Shown: positions 18,904-27,148 of the stretch, one piece after another | Numbering within the stretch: position 1 is the first letter of the stretch | Layout of the letters: each line of letters begins with the position of its first letter | Made by a program: the position numbers and the translations under genes | Notes under the pieces: model-generated | Told to the model about the DNA's origin: nothing | What the model saw: only the letters and a program-made list of their open reading frames with translations | Databases searched by the model: none | Assembly (NCBI GenBank): GCA_041191405.1 | Contig: JBEEOW010000006.1 | Location: 62,001 to 126,000, forward strand | DNA from: JBEEOW01 sp041191405 | GTDB lineage: Bacteria; Bacteroidota; Bacteroidia; Cytophagales; UBA9547 | Reading direction: 5' to 3' | Length of the DNA stretch: 64,000 nucleotides

Positions 18904-19169
18904 TTATAGAGTTTTTAAATTGAGAGGTTTGTTTTTTTAGATAATTTTTTAAAAAGTTTAAAGTTTTTTATCTTAATTATATAATCTTAAATCAAAACTT
19001 TTCCACTAAAATCATTCAAATACCAATAAAATAAGTATTTTTGAAAACTATTTTCTAAAAGCGATTAGTTAAAATTAAAAACTTTAAAATACTATTTCCG
19101 TAAAATAGGCGTTACCCATTGGGTAATTTATTTAATGTTGAATTTGAAATTATTAAAACTGCATAAAGC

Positions 19170-20174
19170 ATGAAAATTATTGTACCTATGGCAGGTATGG
19201 GTAAAAGAATGAGACCCCATACACTAACAGTTCCAAAACCACTTGTTCCTATTGCTGGTAAGCCTATTGTACAACGTTTAGTTGAAGATATTGCTAAAGT
19301 AGCAGGCGAGGCTGTTGAAGAAGTTGCATTTATTATCGGTAACTTTGGTAAAGAAGTAGAACAAAAACTTTTAGACATAGCAGCATCTGTTGGTGCAAAA
19401 GGCACTATTTATTATCAAGATAAAGCTTTGGGAACTGCTCACGCAATTTACTGTGCTGAAAAATCTCTAGATGGTAATGTAGTTGTAGCTTTTGCAGATA
19501 CTCTTTTTAAAGCTGATTTTACTTTAGATACTTCTGCGGAAGGAACTATTTGGGTTCAAAAAGTAGAAGACCCACGTCCGTTTGGAGTGGTTAAAATTAA
19601 TGATTCAGGTTATATTACTGATTTCGTTGAAAAACCAGAAACATTTGTTTCGGACTTAGCAATTATTGGTATTTATTATTTTGCTGATGGAGCTAATTTA
19701 AGAAGCGAAATCAAATATTTGTTAGATAATAATATTCTTGATAAAGGAGAATACCAATTAACGAATGCTTTAGAAAATATGAAAGCTAAAGGTTTGAAAT
19801 TCAAACCTGGTCATGTAACTGAGTGGCTTGATTGTGGAAACAAAGATTCAACTGTTAATACCAACCAACGTTACTTAACTTACATTGCTGACGAGAAATT
19901 GGTTGCTGATTCAGCTAAAATTGTAAATTCAGTAGTAATTGAGCCATGTTATATTGGTGAAAATGTAACAATAACAAATTCAGTTGTTGGTCCTTATGTA
20001 TCATTAGGAAATGGTTCAAAAGTTGAAAAATCAGTAATTGAAAATGCAATTGTACAAGAAAGTGCAACCATCAAAAATGCAAATGTAACCAACTCAATGA
20101 TTGGTAATTTTGCAACATTTGCTGGTAAACCTGCTGATTTAAGTGTAGGTGATTACAATGTTATTCAAGCTTAA
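19170..20174 (+). CDS. Sugar-phosphate nucleotidyltransferase with left-handed beta-helix tail
   Basis: 334 residues. The N-terminal Rossmann-like domain has the nucleotidyltransferase signature GMGKRMRPHTLTVPKPL (the GxGxRxxP..KP pattern), a DKALGTAHA sugar-binding loop and VVAFADTLF as the metal-binding region. The last ~80 residues are hexapeptide-like repeats (CYIGENVTITNSVVGPYVSLG), predicting a left-handed beta-helix. It should make an NDP-sugar from a sugar-1-phosphate and NTP for envelope polysaccharide synthesis; base and sugar specificity (RmlA- or GlmU/ManC-like) are unclear. Its stop overlaps the ATG of the TPR gene by one base (TAATG), so the two are translationally coupled. Confidence 0.9.
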   Translation: MKIIVPMAGMGKRMRPHTLTVPKPLVPIAGKPIVQRLVEDIAKVAGEAVEEVAFIIGNFGKEVEQKLLDIAASVGAKGTIYYQDKALGTAHAIYCAEKSLDGNVVVAFADTLFKADFTLDTSAEGTIWVQKVEDPRPFGVVKINDSGYITDFVEKPETFVSDLAIIGIYYFADGANLRSEIKYLLDNNILDKGEYQLTNALENMKAKGLKFKPGHVTEWLDCGNKDSTVNTNQRYLTYIADEKLVADSAKIVNSVVIEPCYIGENVTITNSVVGPYVSLGNGSKVEKSVIENAIVQESATIKNANVTNSMIGNFATFAGKPADLSVGDYNVIQA

Positions 20175-21913
20175 TGCAAAAATATAAATTAATACTATTA
20201 TCTATTTTCTTATTTTTGGGCGCCCAGCTAGAGCTTGGTGCCCAAAATATTTTTAAGAAAAAAATAAAAAAACAAAAGCAATTAACCGAATCGCAACATA
20301 TTGATACAGAGGCAATTTTTATTGATGCTTCGAAAGAATATGTATTAGGTAATTATGCAAAATCACTGATTTTGTATCAAAAATTTTTAGATTTTTATCC
20401 AACAAATAGTGCAGCGCATTTTAAAATGGCAGAGTGTTTAGTTCGAAAATCGGATACTATGCAAGCCATTTTGTTTGCAAAAAGAGCAATCGAACTTGAC
20501 CCAGAATCTAGATTTAATTATGTGCTTTTGGCTGAACTGTATGAGTCAAAAGGATATTACAATGAAGCAATAGTAGTTTTAAATCAATTGTTATCCAAAG
20601 GGCATCACGACGACCAGTATTATTTTGATTTAGCATCATTATACTACGAAGTAAAGAAATTTCCAGAAACAATTTCAATGCTTGATAAAGCCGAAGAACG
20701 CTACGGCATCAATCCTGAAATTACTTTCAAAAAACAAGAACTATATATTAAGTTGAATCAACTTGATAAAGTAGAGGCAGAATGGAGAAAATTAATCAAT
20801 GCATTTCCTGCCGAAATAATGTACAAACTTGAATTGGCTGAGATTTTATTAAACAATGAAATGCCCGTTCAATCAAAAAAACTTATTGATGAGGCAATTG
20901 CTCAAGACCCAGAAGAACCAGCAGGAAAATTGATTTTAGCTGATTGGTTAAGACAACAGGGTTACTCTTCAGCGGCAGATTCAATGATAACTTTAGCTTT
21001 TAGTAGTGAACGCTTACCTGTTGAAGATAAAATAAACATTATCACTGAATATGCACAAAGTGGCAATGCCAATGATAATGCAACAAAAGTATTGTGTTTA
21101 AAACTTGGCGCTTTAACTGCTAAATATCATCCAAATGAAGCTTCTGCGTTGTCGATTTATGCTGATATGCTCATTATCAATGAACAATATAGAGCTGCAC
21201 AAGAAAATTATATTAAATCATTAAAACTTGATGGAAATCACTTTTCTGTTTGGCAACAAGTGTTGAATATTGATTTGCAAGAAAAAATGGTTGATAGCAT
21301 CATTAAACATAGTAATGAAGCATTAACATTTTACCCAACTCAGCCTATATTTTATTACTATCTAGGTTTGGGCTATGAACAAGCAAAAAAATACAAAGAC
21401 GCTATAAACAAGCTACAAAAAGCACAAATAATGCTTGAAGGTGGTGATAAAAAACTTCGAGTACAAGTAAGTTCATTGTTAGGTGATATTTATTATTCAT
21501 TAAAGGATTACAAAAACTCTGATTTAAATTTTGATGATGCTTTAAAATATGATCCCAACAATTATCATATTTTAAATAACTATAGTTATTACTTATCTGT
21601 TAGAAAAGAACGTTTGGCTGATGCATTAAAAATGAGTAAGCAAGTAGTTGATTTTTACCCTGATGAAGCAAATTTCTTGGATACTTATGGTTGGATTTTG
21701 TATCAAGATAATAAATTAGAAGAAGCTGAAAAGTATTTATCAAGAGCGGCTGAATTATCTAAAAATGGAACCATTTACGAACACTTAGGTGATGTTTTAT
21801 ATAAATTGGGTAAACAAGATTTAGCACTTGACTATTGGAAAAAAGCCCAAAAGCTAGGAGATACAACTGAATTATTACCAAAGAAAATTGCTGATAAGAA
21901 GTTGTATGAGTAA
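20174..21913 (+). CDS. Periplasmic tetratricopeptide-repeat protein
   Basis: 579 residues with a signal peptide ending LGAQ. The rest is a chain of helical repeats with TPR spacing (for example NSAAHFKMAECLV, FNYVLLAELYESKGYYNEAI, PIFYYYLGLGYEQAKKYKDAI, ILNNYSYYLSVRKERLADAL), about 12-14 units. It is presumably a periplasmic scaffold for envelope assembly. In related Bacteroidota a nucleotidyltransferase, a TPR protein, a DUF4292 lipoprotein and an EnvC-like protein often lie in this order; here a DUF6934 gene intervenes after this one. Partner unknown. Confidence 0.88.
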   Translation: MQKYKLILLSIFLFLGAQLELGAQNIFKKKIKKQKQLTESQHIDTEAIFIDASKEYVLGNYAKSLILYQKFLDFYPTNSAAHFKMAECLVRKSDTMQAILFAKRAIELDPESRFNYVLLAELYESKGYYNEAIVVLNQLLSKGHHDDQYYFDLASLYYEVKKFPETISMLDKAEERYGINPEITFKKQELYIKLNQLDKVEAEWRKLINAFPAEIMYKLELAEILLNNEMPVQSKKLIDEAIAQDPEEPAGKLILADWLRQQGYSSAADSMITLAFSSERLPVEDKINIITEYAQSGNANDNATKVLCLKLGALTAKYHPNEASALSIYADMLIINEQYRAAQENYIKSLKLDGNHFSVWQQVLNIDLQEKMVDSIIKHSNEALTFYPTQPIFYYYLGLGYEQAKKYKDAINKLQKAQIMLEGGDKKLRVQVSSLLGDIYYSLKDYKNSDLNFDDALKYDPNNYHILNNYSYYLSVRKERLADALKMSKQVVDFYPDEANFLDTYGWILYQDNKLEEAEKYLSRAAELSKNGTIYEHLGDVLYKLGKQDLALDYWKKAQKLGDTTELLPKKIADKKLYE

Positions 21914-21934
21914 GAAGATATTGATAAATTAGAT

Positions 21935-22375
21935 ATGTTAGATAATCAATATGAAACTAAAATTTCAGCTAATTATCAAAATTTTGAATTTATTAGTGAA
22001 GGTCCGAACGGTTTAATTACAAAAGTTGTTCATTATTCTGAAACAAATTTAAAAGGTTATTATAATCTTGGATTTGGAGATAAAGATACACTAACAGGCT
22101 TTGTTAGTGATATCTCAGTATCAAATAATGGAGATATGAATAAAGTTTTATCAACTGTTGCGACAACTTTATTTATATTTATTAGAAAATATCCAGAAGC
22201 AACTGTTATAGCCACAGGAAGTACTGACGTAAGAACTAGATTATACAGAATTGGTATTTCAAATAATTTGGAAAAAATTGAAAAGGAATTTGTTATTATG
22301 GGTTTGAAAGATGGCAAATGGGAGATTTTTCAAAAAAATATTGATTATGGAGCATTCTTAGCATATAAAAAATAA
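21935..22375 (+). CDS. DUF6934 family protein (copy 1)
   Basis: 146 residues. The family-typical segments are FEFISEGPNGLITKVVHY, YYNLGFGD, SNNGDMNKVLSTVATTLFIFIRKYP and ATGSTDVRTRLYRIGISNNL, recognised as DUF6934. The product of the minus-strand gene at 26691-27140 is a diverged paralog sharing the NNGD..KVL.TV and YP/NPE..V core. The protein looks cytoplasmic. No catalytic motif is visible and the biochemical role of the family is unknown. A very small gene follows with no gap. The pair interrupts an envelope gene block, which suggests insertion as a unit. Confidence 0.75.
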   Translation: MLDNQYETKISANYQNFEFISEGPNGLITKVVHYSETNLKGYYNLGFGDKDTLTGFVSDISVSNNGDMNKVLSTVATTLFIFIRKYPEATVIATGSTDVRTRLYRIGISNNLEKIEKEFVIMGLKDGKWEIFQKNIDYGAFLAYKK

Positions 22376-22543
22376 ATGAAAAAGAATAAAACAAGTGAAA
22401 TTACTTTACCAAAGGGCTTTGTAATTTCAAATGAAATTGAAAGTAATTATGATAACCAACCTTTATTTAAAGAAAAGGTGGACAAGGTTAATTACATTTT
22501 AAAAACGGTCGGTATTCCAAAATTTAACAAGTAATATTTTATA
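22376..22543 (+). CDS. Very small protein gene paired with DUF6934 copy 1; possibly frameshifted near its end
   Basis: 55 residues as read. The ATG directly abuts the DUF6934 stop codon. It begins MKKNKTSEITLPKGFVISNEIE and has a helical charged middle (FKEKVDKVNYILK). After a TTTTAAAA run at 22497-22504 the read frame gives RSVFQNLTSNIL. One extra A in the run would give TVGIPKFNK and a stop at 22531-22533 (numbered without the extra A), an ending that looks more natural. The other DUF6934 locus in this window is also followed by very small genes, so a functional pairing is plausible. Function unknown. Confidence 0.5.
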
Positions 22544-22551
22544 AATATTAA

Positions 22552-23331
22552 ATGAAAATTCAAATTATTGCTGTAATTGCCTCAATACTAGTTTTTTTTG
22601 CATCATCATGTGCACGAAAATCTGTACCCAATACTTCTGCAGTTGTAAAAAAGGATTCAGTGATTACTGAAAAACCTTCAATTGTAGAAATTAGAAATAT
22701 TGATGATTTTCAAAATTTATCCTCAAAAGGTAAAATGGATTATGATGATGGTAAGCAAGCATTAAGTCCCAATTTTAATTTAAGAATAAGAAAAGATAGT
22801 GTAATCTGGATTTCAGCATCAATGTTGGGGTTTGAGGGTGGTAGATGTTTGATTACCAAAGATTCAATTAAAGTAATGATGAAACTTCAAAAGGAATATT
22901 CATTATTTAGTTTTGCTTCGTTAAAAGCCCAAACTGGTTTAGAGTTCAGTTATAAAACTTTAGAAGATTTATTACTAGGCAATACGCTTGAAACTTTTAC
23001 TGATAAAAATAAAGTTTCGTCAGACTCTAGCTCTACAACTTTACTTAAAAAGCTGAATGAGATTGAGTTAAAAACAGTAATTGACAATAGAACTTTAAAA
23101 ATCACAGGAAACAATATTTCAACACATGGAGCAAATGCAAGTATAAAATATGATAAATTTGCAGCATTAGGGGCATTCTTGTTTCCATTTACACAAGATT
23201 TACAAATAAATTATTTAACTTCACAAGGCGTAAGCGCTATTAAAGTAAATCTTCAACACAATAAAGTGGATTTGAATGTGCCAAATTTGAGCTTCCCATT
23301 CGATATTCCTAAATCTTATGTACGCCGTTAA
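22552..23331 (+). CDS. DUF4292 lipoprotein (LolA/LolB-like fold suspected)
   Basis: 259 residues with a lipobox ending ASSC (Cys20). The body has the DUF4292 look: ISSKGKMDY-like first strands (here LSSKGKMDYDDG), NLRIRKDSVIWISASMLGFEGGRCLITKDSIKVMMK, then a C-terminal INYLTSQGVSAIKVNLQHNKVDLNVPNLSFPFDIPK. The family resembles the open beta-barrel of LolA/LolB lipoprotein carriers, so a role in handling lipids or lipoproteins at the envelope is a fair inference. Its 3' end overlaps the EnvC-like gene by 14 bases, which indicates coupling. Confidence 0.85.
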   Translation: MKIQIIAVIASILVFFASSCARKSVPNTSAVVKKDSVITEKPSIVEIRNIDDFQNLSSKGKMDYDDGKQALSPNFNLRIRKDSVIWISASMLGFEGGRCLITKDSIKVMMKLQKEYSLFSFASLKAQTGLEFSYKTLEDLLLGNTLETFTDKNKVSSDSSSTTLLKKLNEIELKTVIDNRTLKITGNNISTHGANASIKYDKFAALGAFLFPFTQDLQINYLTSQGVSAIKVNLQHNKVDLNVPNLSFPFDIPKSYVRR

Positions 23332-24547
23332 AAGTAAATTTATATTATTTTTTTTATTAGCATTTGTAGCTTACAGTCAGGTGTTTGCACAAAAATCTCG
23401 TGCTGAATTAGAACGTGAAAAACGTGAAAATATCCGCAAAATTGAGGAAGCAAACAGAATTTTAGCTGAAACTAAACACAAGAAAAAATCTACCATTGGT
23501 CAGCTTAGAGCTATTGAAGGTCAAATTAAATCAAGTGAACGTCAAATTAAATTGATTTCTCAAGAGTTAAATTTAATCGATAGAGAAATCGGAAACATTG
23601 AAACAGACATAGTGAAGCTTCAAATTACGCTTGAAAATTTGAAAAAAGAGTATGCATTAATGATTTATGCTGCTTCAAAAGCTAGTAATGGTTACAATAA
23701 ATTAACTTATCTTTTTGCGTCAAAAACATTTAATCAATTAGCAATGAGGTTAAAATATTTGACTTTTTATGCTGATGCTAGAAGAGATCAAGTAGCACAT
23801 ATTCATGAAGTTACAGGTCAATTAACCAACAGAAAAAATCAAATCAATAATAAAAAGAAAGAAAAAGAAAACTTAATTGTTGTTGAGAAAAATGAAAATA
23901 ATACCCTTCATCAACTAAAAGGTGAGCAAACTGAAGTTGTAAAGGAACTTTCTAAAAAAGAAAAAGAAATTCAAGAAGATTTAGAAGATAAAAAACGTTC
24001 GGTTCGCAAACTTGATAATTTGATTGCGGACATGGTTCGTCGTGAAATTGAGAAAAGTAGAAAAGCAGCAAACAATAATAATACAACCTCATCAACAAAT
24101 AAAATTACTTTAACACCTGAGGCAGCTGCACTTTCTGCGAATTTTGCAGAAAATAAATCACGTTTGCCATGGCCAGTTCGACATGGTTTTATTTCTCATG
24201 AGTTTGGTCGTCAGCCACATCCGGTACTGAAAGGTGTTGTAGTTGATAATTTAGGAATTGATATTCAAACTAATAGAGGAGAAGAAGTTAGAGCTGTATT
24301 TAAAGGAAAAGTTATTGCCGTTGCCGAAGTACCAGGAATGGGAAATGTTGTGATGGTTCAACATGGAGAATATTTTACAGTTTACGCCAAATTGAAAACA
24401 GTATTGGTAATTTCGGGTCAGAAATTGAATGCAAAAGATATGATTGGTTATGTTTCTACAGATAAAGACGATTTAACTGAATTACAGTTTCAAATTTGGA
24501 AAAACTCAACCAAACTAAATCCGGCTGATTGGTTGTATAATAAGTAA
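23318..24547 (+). CDS. EnvC-like murein hydrolase activator with degenerate LytM (M23) domain
   Basis: 409 residues: signal peptide (ending VFAQ), long coiled coil (about 25-255, Lys/Glu/Gln rich), then a C-terminal LytM/M23-type domain (about 280-405). The catalytic residues are largely gone: the HxxxD zinc motif reads N311-L-G-I-D315, the late HxH motif reads E388-L-Q390, and the usual YxHL is YAKL. It should therefore not cut peptidoglycan itself but activate a partner amidase during cell division, as EnvC does in E. coli. It overlaps the upstream DUF4292 gene and closes the envelope block. No clear terminator follows. Confidence 0.9.
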   Translation: MYAVKSKFILFFLLAFVAYSQVFAQKSRAELEREKRENIRKIEEANRILAETKHKKKSTIGQLRAIEGQIKSSERQIKLISQELNLIDREIGNIETDIVKLQITLENLKKEYALMIYAASKASNGYNKLTYLFASKTFNQLAMRLKYLTFYADARRDQVAHIHEVTGQLTNRKNQINNKKKEKENLIVVEKNENNTLHQLKGEQTEVVKELSKKEKEIQEDLEDKKRSVRKLDNLIADMVRREIEKSRKAANNNNTTSSTNKITLTPEAAALSANFAENKSRLPWPVRHGFISHEFGRQPHPVLKGVVVDNLGIDIQTNRGEEVRAVFKGKVIAVAEVPGMGNVVMVQHGEYFTVYAKLKTVLVISGQKLNAKDMIGYVSTDKDDLTELQFQIWKNSTKLNPADWLYNK

Positions 24548-24628
24548 TTACCCTTTTTTAAAAACCTAATTTTTATTTATTCCAATTAGATTTCTAATAA
24601 ATTAAAAAATATTAATATTCACTAAATT

Positions 24629-25129
24629 ATGGCTCAATTATCTCAATTTCAAACGTTATTAACTGATTCTGGATTAATAACTAACCTAATTCAAGCATCA
24701 GAAACAGTTCCTTTTGATACCTTATTGGTAAAACTAGGAAGCACAATTGAGAAAGATGAGCGTGAATGGCAATTAGAAATTTCGTTTCCAAATGAATATG
24801 CAAATGCTTTAGAAAAAACAGATGCTGTTCACTTTTTCGTTTGTTTACATCCTGAAATTCCAGCACAAAGAGCGGAAGTAATTAACACAACACTAGGTGC
24901 ATTTAATCCACAGGTGCCATTTGGTAGCTTTGGTTATTACCAAAGAATCAATTTAATGTATTTCAGATACACTGCATTAATTAACAAAAACGACGATTTC
25001 GCTGATTCATTACAAGAACTAGTTTGGTTAATTGCAACTACTTTGGCTGATTATAGCGATGTGCCTTTGGCTGCTGCATTTAGCAACTATTCGGCTGAAG
25101 AAATTTTAAAACAAGTTAACTTAGTGTAA
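24629..25129 (+). CDS. Hypothetical cytoplasmic protein
   Basis: 166 residues, no signal peptide or membrane helix, acidic. It has an N-terminal helix (LSQFQTLLTDSGLITNLIQ), a beta-rich middle (REWQLEISFPNEY, AVHFFVCLHPEI, RINLMYFRYTALI) and C-terminal helices (DSLQELVWLIATTLADYSDV). The alpha/beta layout is reminiscent of YbjN-like or secretion-chaperone-like small domains, but I do not recognise a family. It lies 80 bases after the EnvC-like gene with no terminator, so it may be in the same transcript. The stop codon falls at the edge of the large palindrome. Confidence 0.65.
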   Translation: MAQLSQFQTLLTDSGLITNLIQASETVPFDTLLVKLGSTIEKDEREWQLEISFPNEYANALEKTDAVHFFVCLHPEIPAQRAEVINTTLGAFNPQVPFGSFGYYQRINLMYFRYTALINKNDDFADSLQELVWLIATTLADYSDVPLAAAFSNYSAEEILKQVNLV

Positions 25130-25456
25130 TTATTAATTGATAATTAGTAATTAATACTATCTCTACTTTGTGACATTTTATTTAAGATAAATTTTAGCAC
25201 ATAGAAACATAGTGAAAAATTAGTTTATTAATTTTTTTCTATGATGAACTAATTATAATCACTTTCTTTTTACTATTTATACTTAAATTGAAAAGAAAGA
25301 TTAACATAGAAAAATCAAATTTTGATTTTTTAGGCAAAACCTATGTTTCTATGTGGTTATATTTATAATGTTGAATTAATTAATTTAATGTGACAAAGTA
25401 GAGCTTAAATTTTAATACTAATTAATAATTACTAATTATAAATTAAACTCCGAAAT
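25130..25456. repeat. Large nested imperfect palindrome (core 25140-25439)
   Basis: The gap before purN has no ORF. Five pairs of inverted repeats are nested in strict order around a centre near 25281: ATAATTAGTAATT (25140-25152) with 25427-25439; CTCTACTTTGTgACATT (25161-25177) with 25387-25403, one mismatch; CACATAGAAACATAG (25198-25212) with 25341-25355, perfect; TTTTTCTATG (25234-25243) with 25305-25314; and CTTTCTTTT (25262-25270) with 25291-25299. The whole ~300 bp could fold as one long hairpin in DNA or RNA. It resembles a MITE-like or decayed inverted-repeat element. Confidence 0.85.
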
Positions 25457-26041
25457 ATGTCATCAAAAGTAAGAATTGCGTTTTTTGCCTCAGGTTCAGG
25501 AAGTAATGTAGAAAATATTTTTACTAAATTAAGTAACGAAACTGCTATTGAATTTGTAAAAATTTACTGCAACAAGCCAGATGCTTTTGTATTGCAACGT
25601 GCAGAAAAATTACAAATTCCTGCAAGAGTTTTTACAAAGCAAGAGTTTAGTTTGTCGGATATAATTTTGCAAGATTTATTAGATGAAAAAATTGATTTAG
25701 TAATACTTGCAGGTTTTTTATGGATGATACCAGCTTCGTTAGTAAAGGCATTTCCTAATAAAATAATAAACATACACCCTGCATTGTTGCCAAAATTTGG
25801 TGGTAAAGGTATGTATGGAATGCATGTACACGAACAAGTAGTTGCAACCAAAGAAACCGAAACTGGAATCACAATTCATTATGTAAATGAGCATTATGAT
25901 GATGGTCCTGCAATACTACAAGCAAAAGTGCCTGTTTTACCAACGGATTCACCTGATGATGTTGCAAATAAAGTACATCAACTTGAATATGAGTATTTTC
26001 CAAAAGCTATTTTGGAGGTGGTGAGAAAATTTGGGGAATAA
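25457..26041 (+). CDS. purN: Phosphoribosylglycinamide formyltransferase
   Basis: 194 residues, the normal length for PurN. The phosphate-binding FFASGSGSNVENI loop opens the protein. The catalytic triad is visible as Asn105 and His107 in INIHPALLPKFGGKGMYG and Asp149 in HYDDGPAI; TGITIHYVNE is also conserved. It transfers a formyl group from 10-formyl-tetrahydrofolate to GAR, the third step of IMP synthesis, in the cytoplasm. purH lies 5.2 kb further on with an accessory block between them. The upstream gap is the large palindrome, which therefore may influence its expression. Confidence 0.96.
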   Translation: MSSKVRIAFFASGSGSNVENIFTKLSNETAIEFVKIYCNKPDAFVLQRAEKLQIPARVFTKQEFSLSDIILQDLLDEKIDLVILAGFLWMIPASLVKAFPNKIINIHPALLPKFGGKGMYGMHVHEQVVATKETETGITIHYVNEHYDDGPAILQAKVPVLPTDSPDDVANKVHQLEYEYFPKAILEVVRKFGE

Positions 26042-26058
26042 TTAAACATAAGTGCATT

Positions 26059-26084
26059 CGCTTGGCTTTACATTTAGCCTAGCG
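26059..26084. repeat. Hairpin after purN
   Basis: CGCTtGGCT (26059-26067) pairs with AGCCtAGCG (26076-26084) with one T-T mismatch. No good T-run follows, so a terminator role is only possible. Confidence 0.45.
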
Positions 26085-26156
26085 ATAGCTAAAAATTACT
26101 TATTGATTTGATTTTTAATAAAGTATTTTCAGTTTCAAGAGTTGAAGTTTTTACTA

Positions 26157-26327
26157 TTAAGAAGCTAAATTTCTGGTTTTTAAAAACTCTTGCATAGCTT
26201 TGTCTTTTCTTAAATTTTCTCTAAAAGCCGAAAGTTTGGCTTGATATTCTTCAGAATTAATGAAACGGTCTAAAGCAGCCTTCATTTCAGGTGTAAATTT
26301 TAGACTTGAAGTAGATGGTTTTTCCAT
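26157..26327 (-). CDS. Very small protein in the XRE-DUF6934 operon (third)
   Basis: 56 residues: MEKPSTSSLKFTPEMKAALD, then a helical, highly charged stretch with EEYQAKLSAF and KAMQEFLKTRN. It has the same opening style as the two upstream small genes (hydrophobic strand, then TPE/TPA, then helices), so the three may be diverged paralogs. It sits 29 bases after the preceding gene. No family is recognised. Coding support: uninterrupted frame, ATG start, position in a tight same-strand series. Confidence 0.6.
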   Translation of the reverse strand: MEKPSTSSLKFTPEMKAALDRFINSEEYQAKLSAFRENLRKDKAMQEFLKTRNLAS

Positions 26328-26356
26328 TTATTATTTAATTTACCATTGAAAAAGAG

Positions 26357-26524
26357 CTATTTATCAATATTTTTATTTTGATAAGATTGAGAAATCAAAT
26401 CTCTTTTTTTTGCAATCGCTGCTTTTGCAGATTCAAATGTGCGTTTGTAAACCTCTGATTCTAGAAGTGATTTTTCTATTTCTGCAAAATAGGCTGGAGT
26501 TATTATTATGGGATTGTTGTTCAT
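26357..26524 (-). CDS. Very small protein in the XRE-DUF6934 operon (second)
   Basis: 55 residues: MNNNPIIITPAYFAEIEKSL and a Lys/Ala/Arg-rich helix (FESAKAAIAKKRDLI). It starts 4 bases after the stop of the first small gene. The IIITPAYF opening parallels IILTPELI of its neighbour. No known domain. It is too small for a catalytic fold and more like a binding partner or antitoxin-sized protein. Confidence 0.6.
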   Translation of the reverse strand: MNNNPIIITPAYFAEIEKSLLESEVYKRTFESAKAAIAKKRDLISQSYQNKNIDK

Positions 26525-26528
26525 AATA

Positions 26529-26684
26529 TTACTTCAAAAACCTTTTTAAGCCTTCTTTATGTTTTTCATAGCTAGCAATAGCTCTAGCCAATTTTGCTTG
26601 AGCTGCAGGTGATTTTGGAGCTTCTTCAGCAACTTTTTTTATAAGCTCTGGAGTGAGAATGATACGATTTGTAGCTATACTCAT
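26529..26684 (-). CDS. Very small protein in the XRE-DUF6934 operon (first)
   Basis: 51 residues: MSIATNRIILTPELIKKVAE, then SPAAQAKLARAIASYEKHKEGLKRFLK. Predicted almost wholly helical after a short N-terminal strand. It begins 6 bases after the DUF6934 stop, so it is translationally linked to it. No family recognised. Confidence 0.62.
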   Translation of the reverse strand: MSIATNRIILTPELIKKVAEEAPKSPAAQAKLARAIASYEKHKEGLKRFLK

Positions 26685-26690
26685 AATATA

Positions 26691-27140
26691 TTAGTCTTTA
26701 ATTTTATTTTTTAGTGTAACCCAGAATGCTTCGTATTGGTTTCCAATTTCAAAGATTTCTTCTTTAGAATCTTTTATACCCGTAATATTAACTAACGTAG
26801 ACAAAATATTGAAATTATTTGTAATAATTCTATTATAAAGTAGTTGTTTTTTTCTTGAATTTCCTTCCAAATACACTGCCGTTTCAGGATTTTTTTCCAA
26901 AAATAAAATTATTATTTGTAAAACAGTTGTTAATACTTTTGTAATATCTCCATTGTTACTATTTACTTCATCTGAATATTCATTGGTTTCTGGAATAAGG
27001 TCTAGAAGTGCAACATTGTATTTATTATTTTTAAAAAACTGAAATACAACTACTTTTAATATTTCTCCTTGATTTCCTTGACTTACAAACGAAAATAAAA
27101 AATCCTCGTTTTGAATAAAAGTATAACCTTTTTTATTCAT
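26691..27140 (-). CDS. DUF6934 family protein (copy 2)
   Basis: 149 residues. It is a diverged relative of the product at 21935-22375: shared elements are an F-SQG-GEI-KVV start, NNGDITKVLTTVLQIIILFLEKNPETAV and a C-terminal ITGIKDSKEEIFE region. The GSTxxRTRLYR segment of copy 1 is changed here to GNSRKKQLLYNRI. It lies 8 bases after the XRE regulator gene and 6 bases before the first small gene. The family has no established activity; a module with the flanking regulator and small proteins is inferred from spacing. Confidence 0.72.
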   Translation of the reverse strand: MNKKGYTFIQNEDFLFSFVSQGNQGEILKVVVFQFFKNNKYNVALLDLIPETNEYSDEVNSNNGDITKVLTTVLQIIILFLEKNPETAVYLEGNSRKKQLLYNRIITNNFNILSTLVNITGIKDSKEEIFEIGNQYEAFWVTLKNKIKD

Positions 27141-27148
27141 ATCATTAT

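Noticed and set aside
25130..25456. Possible insertion sequence
   Set aside because: Nested arms resemble an inverted-repeat element but no transposase ORF or fragment and no clear target-site duplication is visible.
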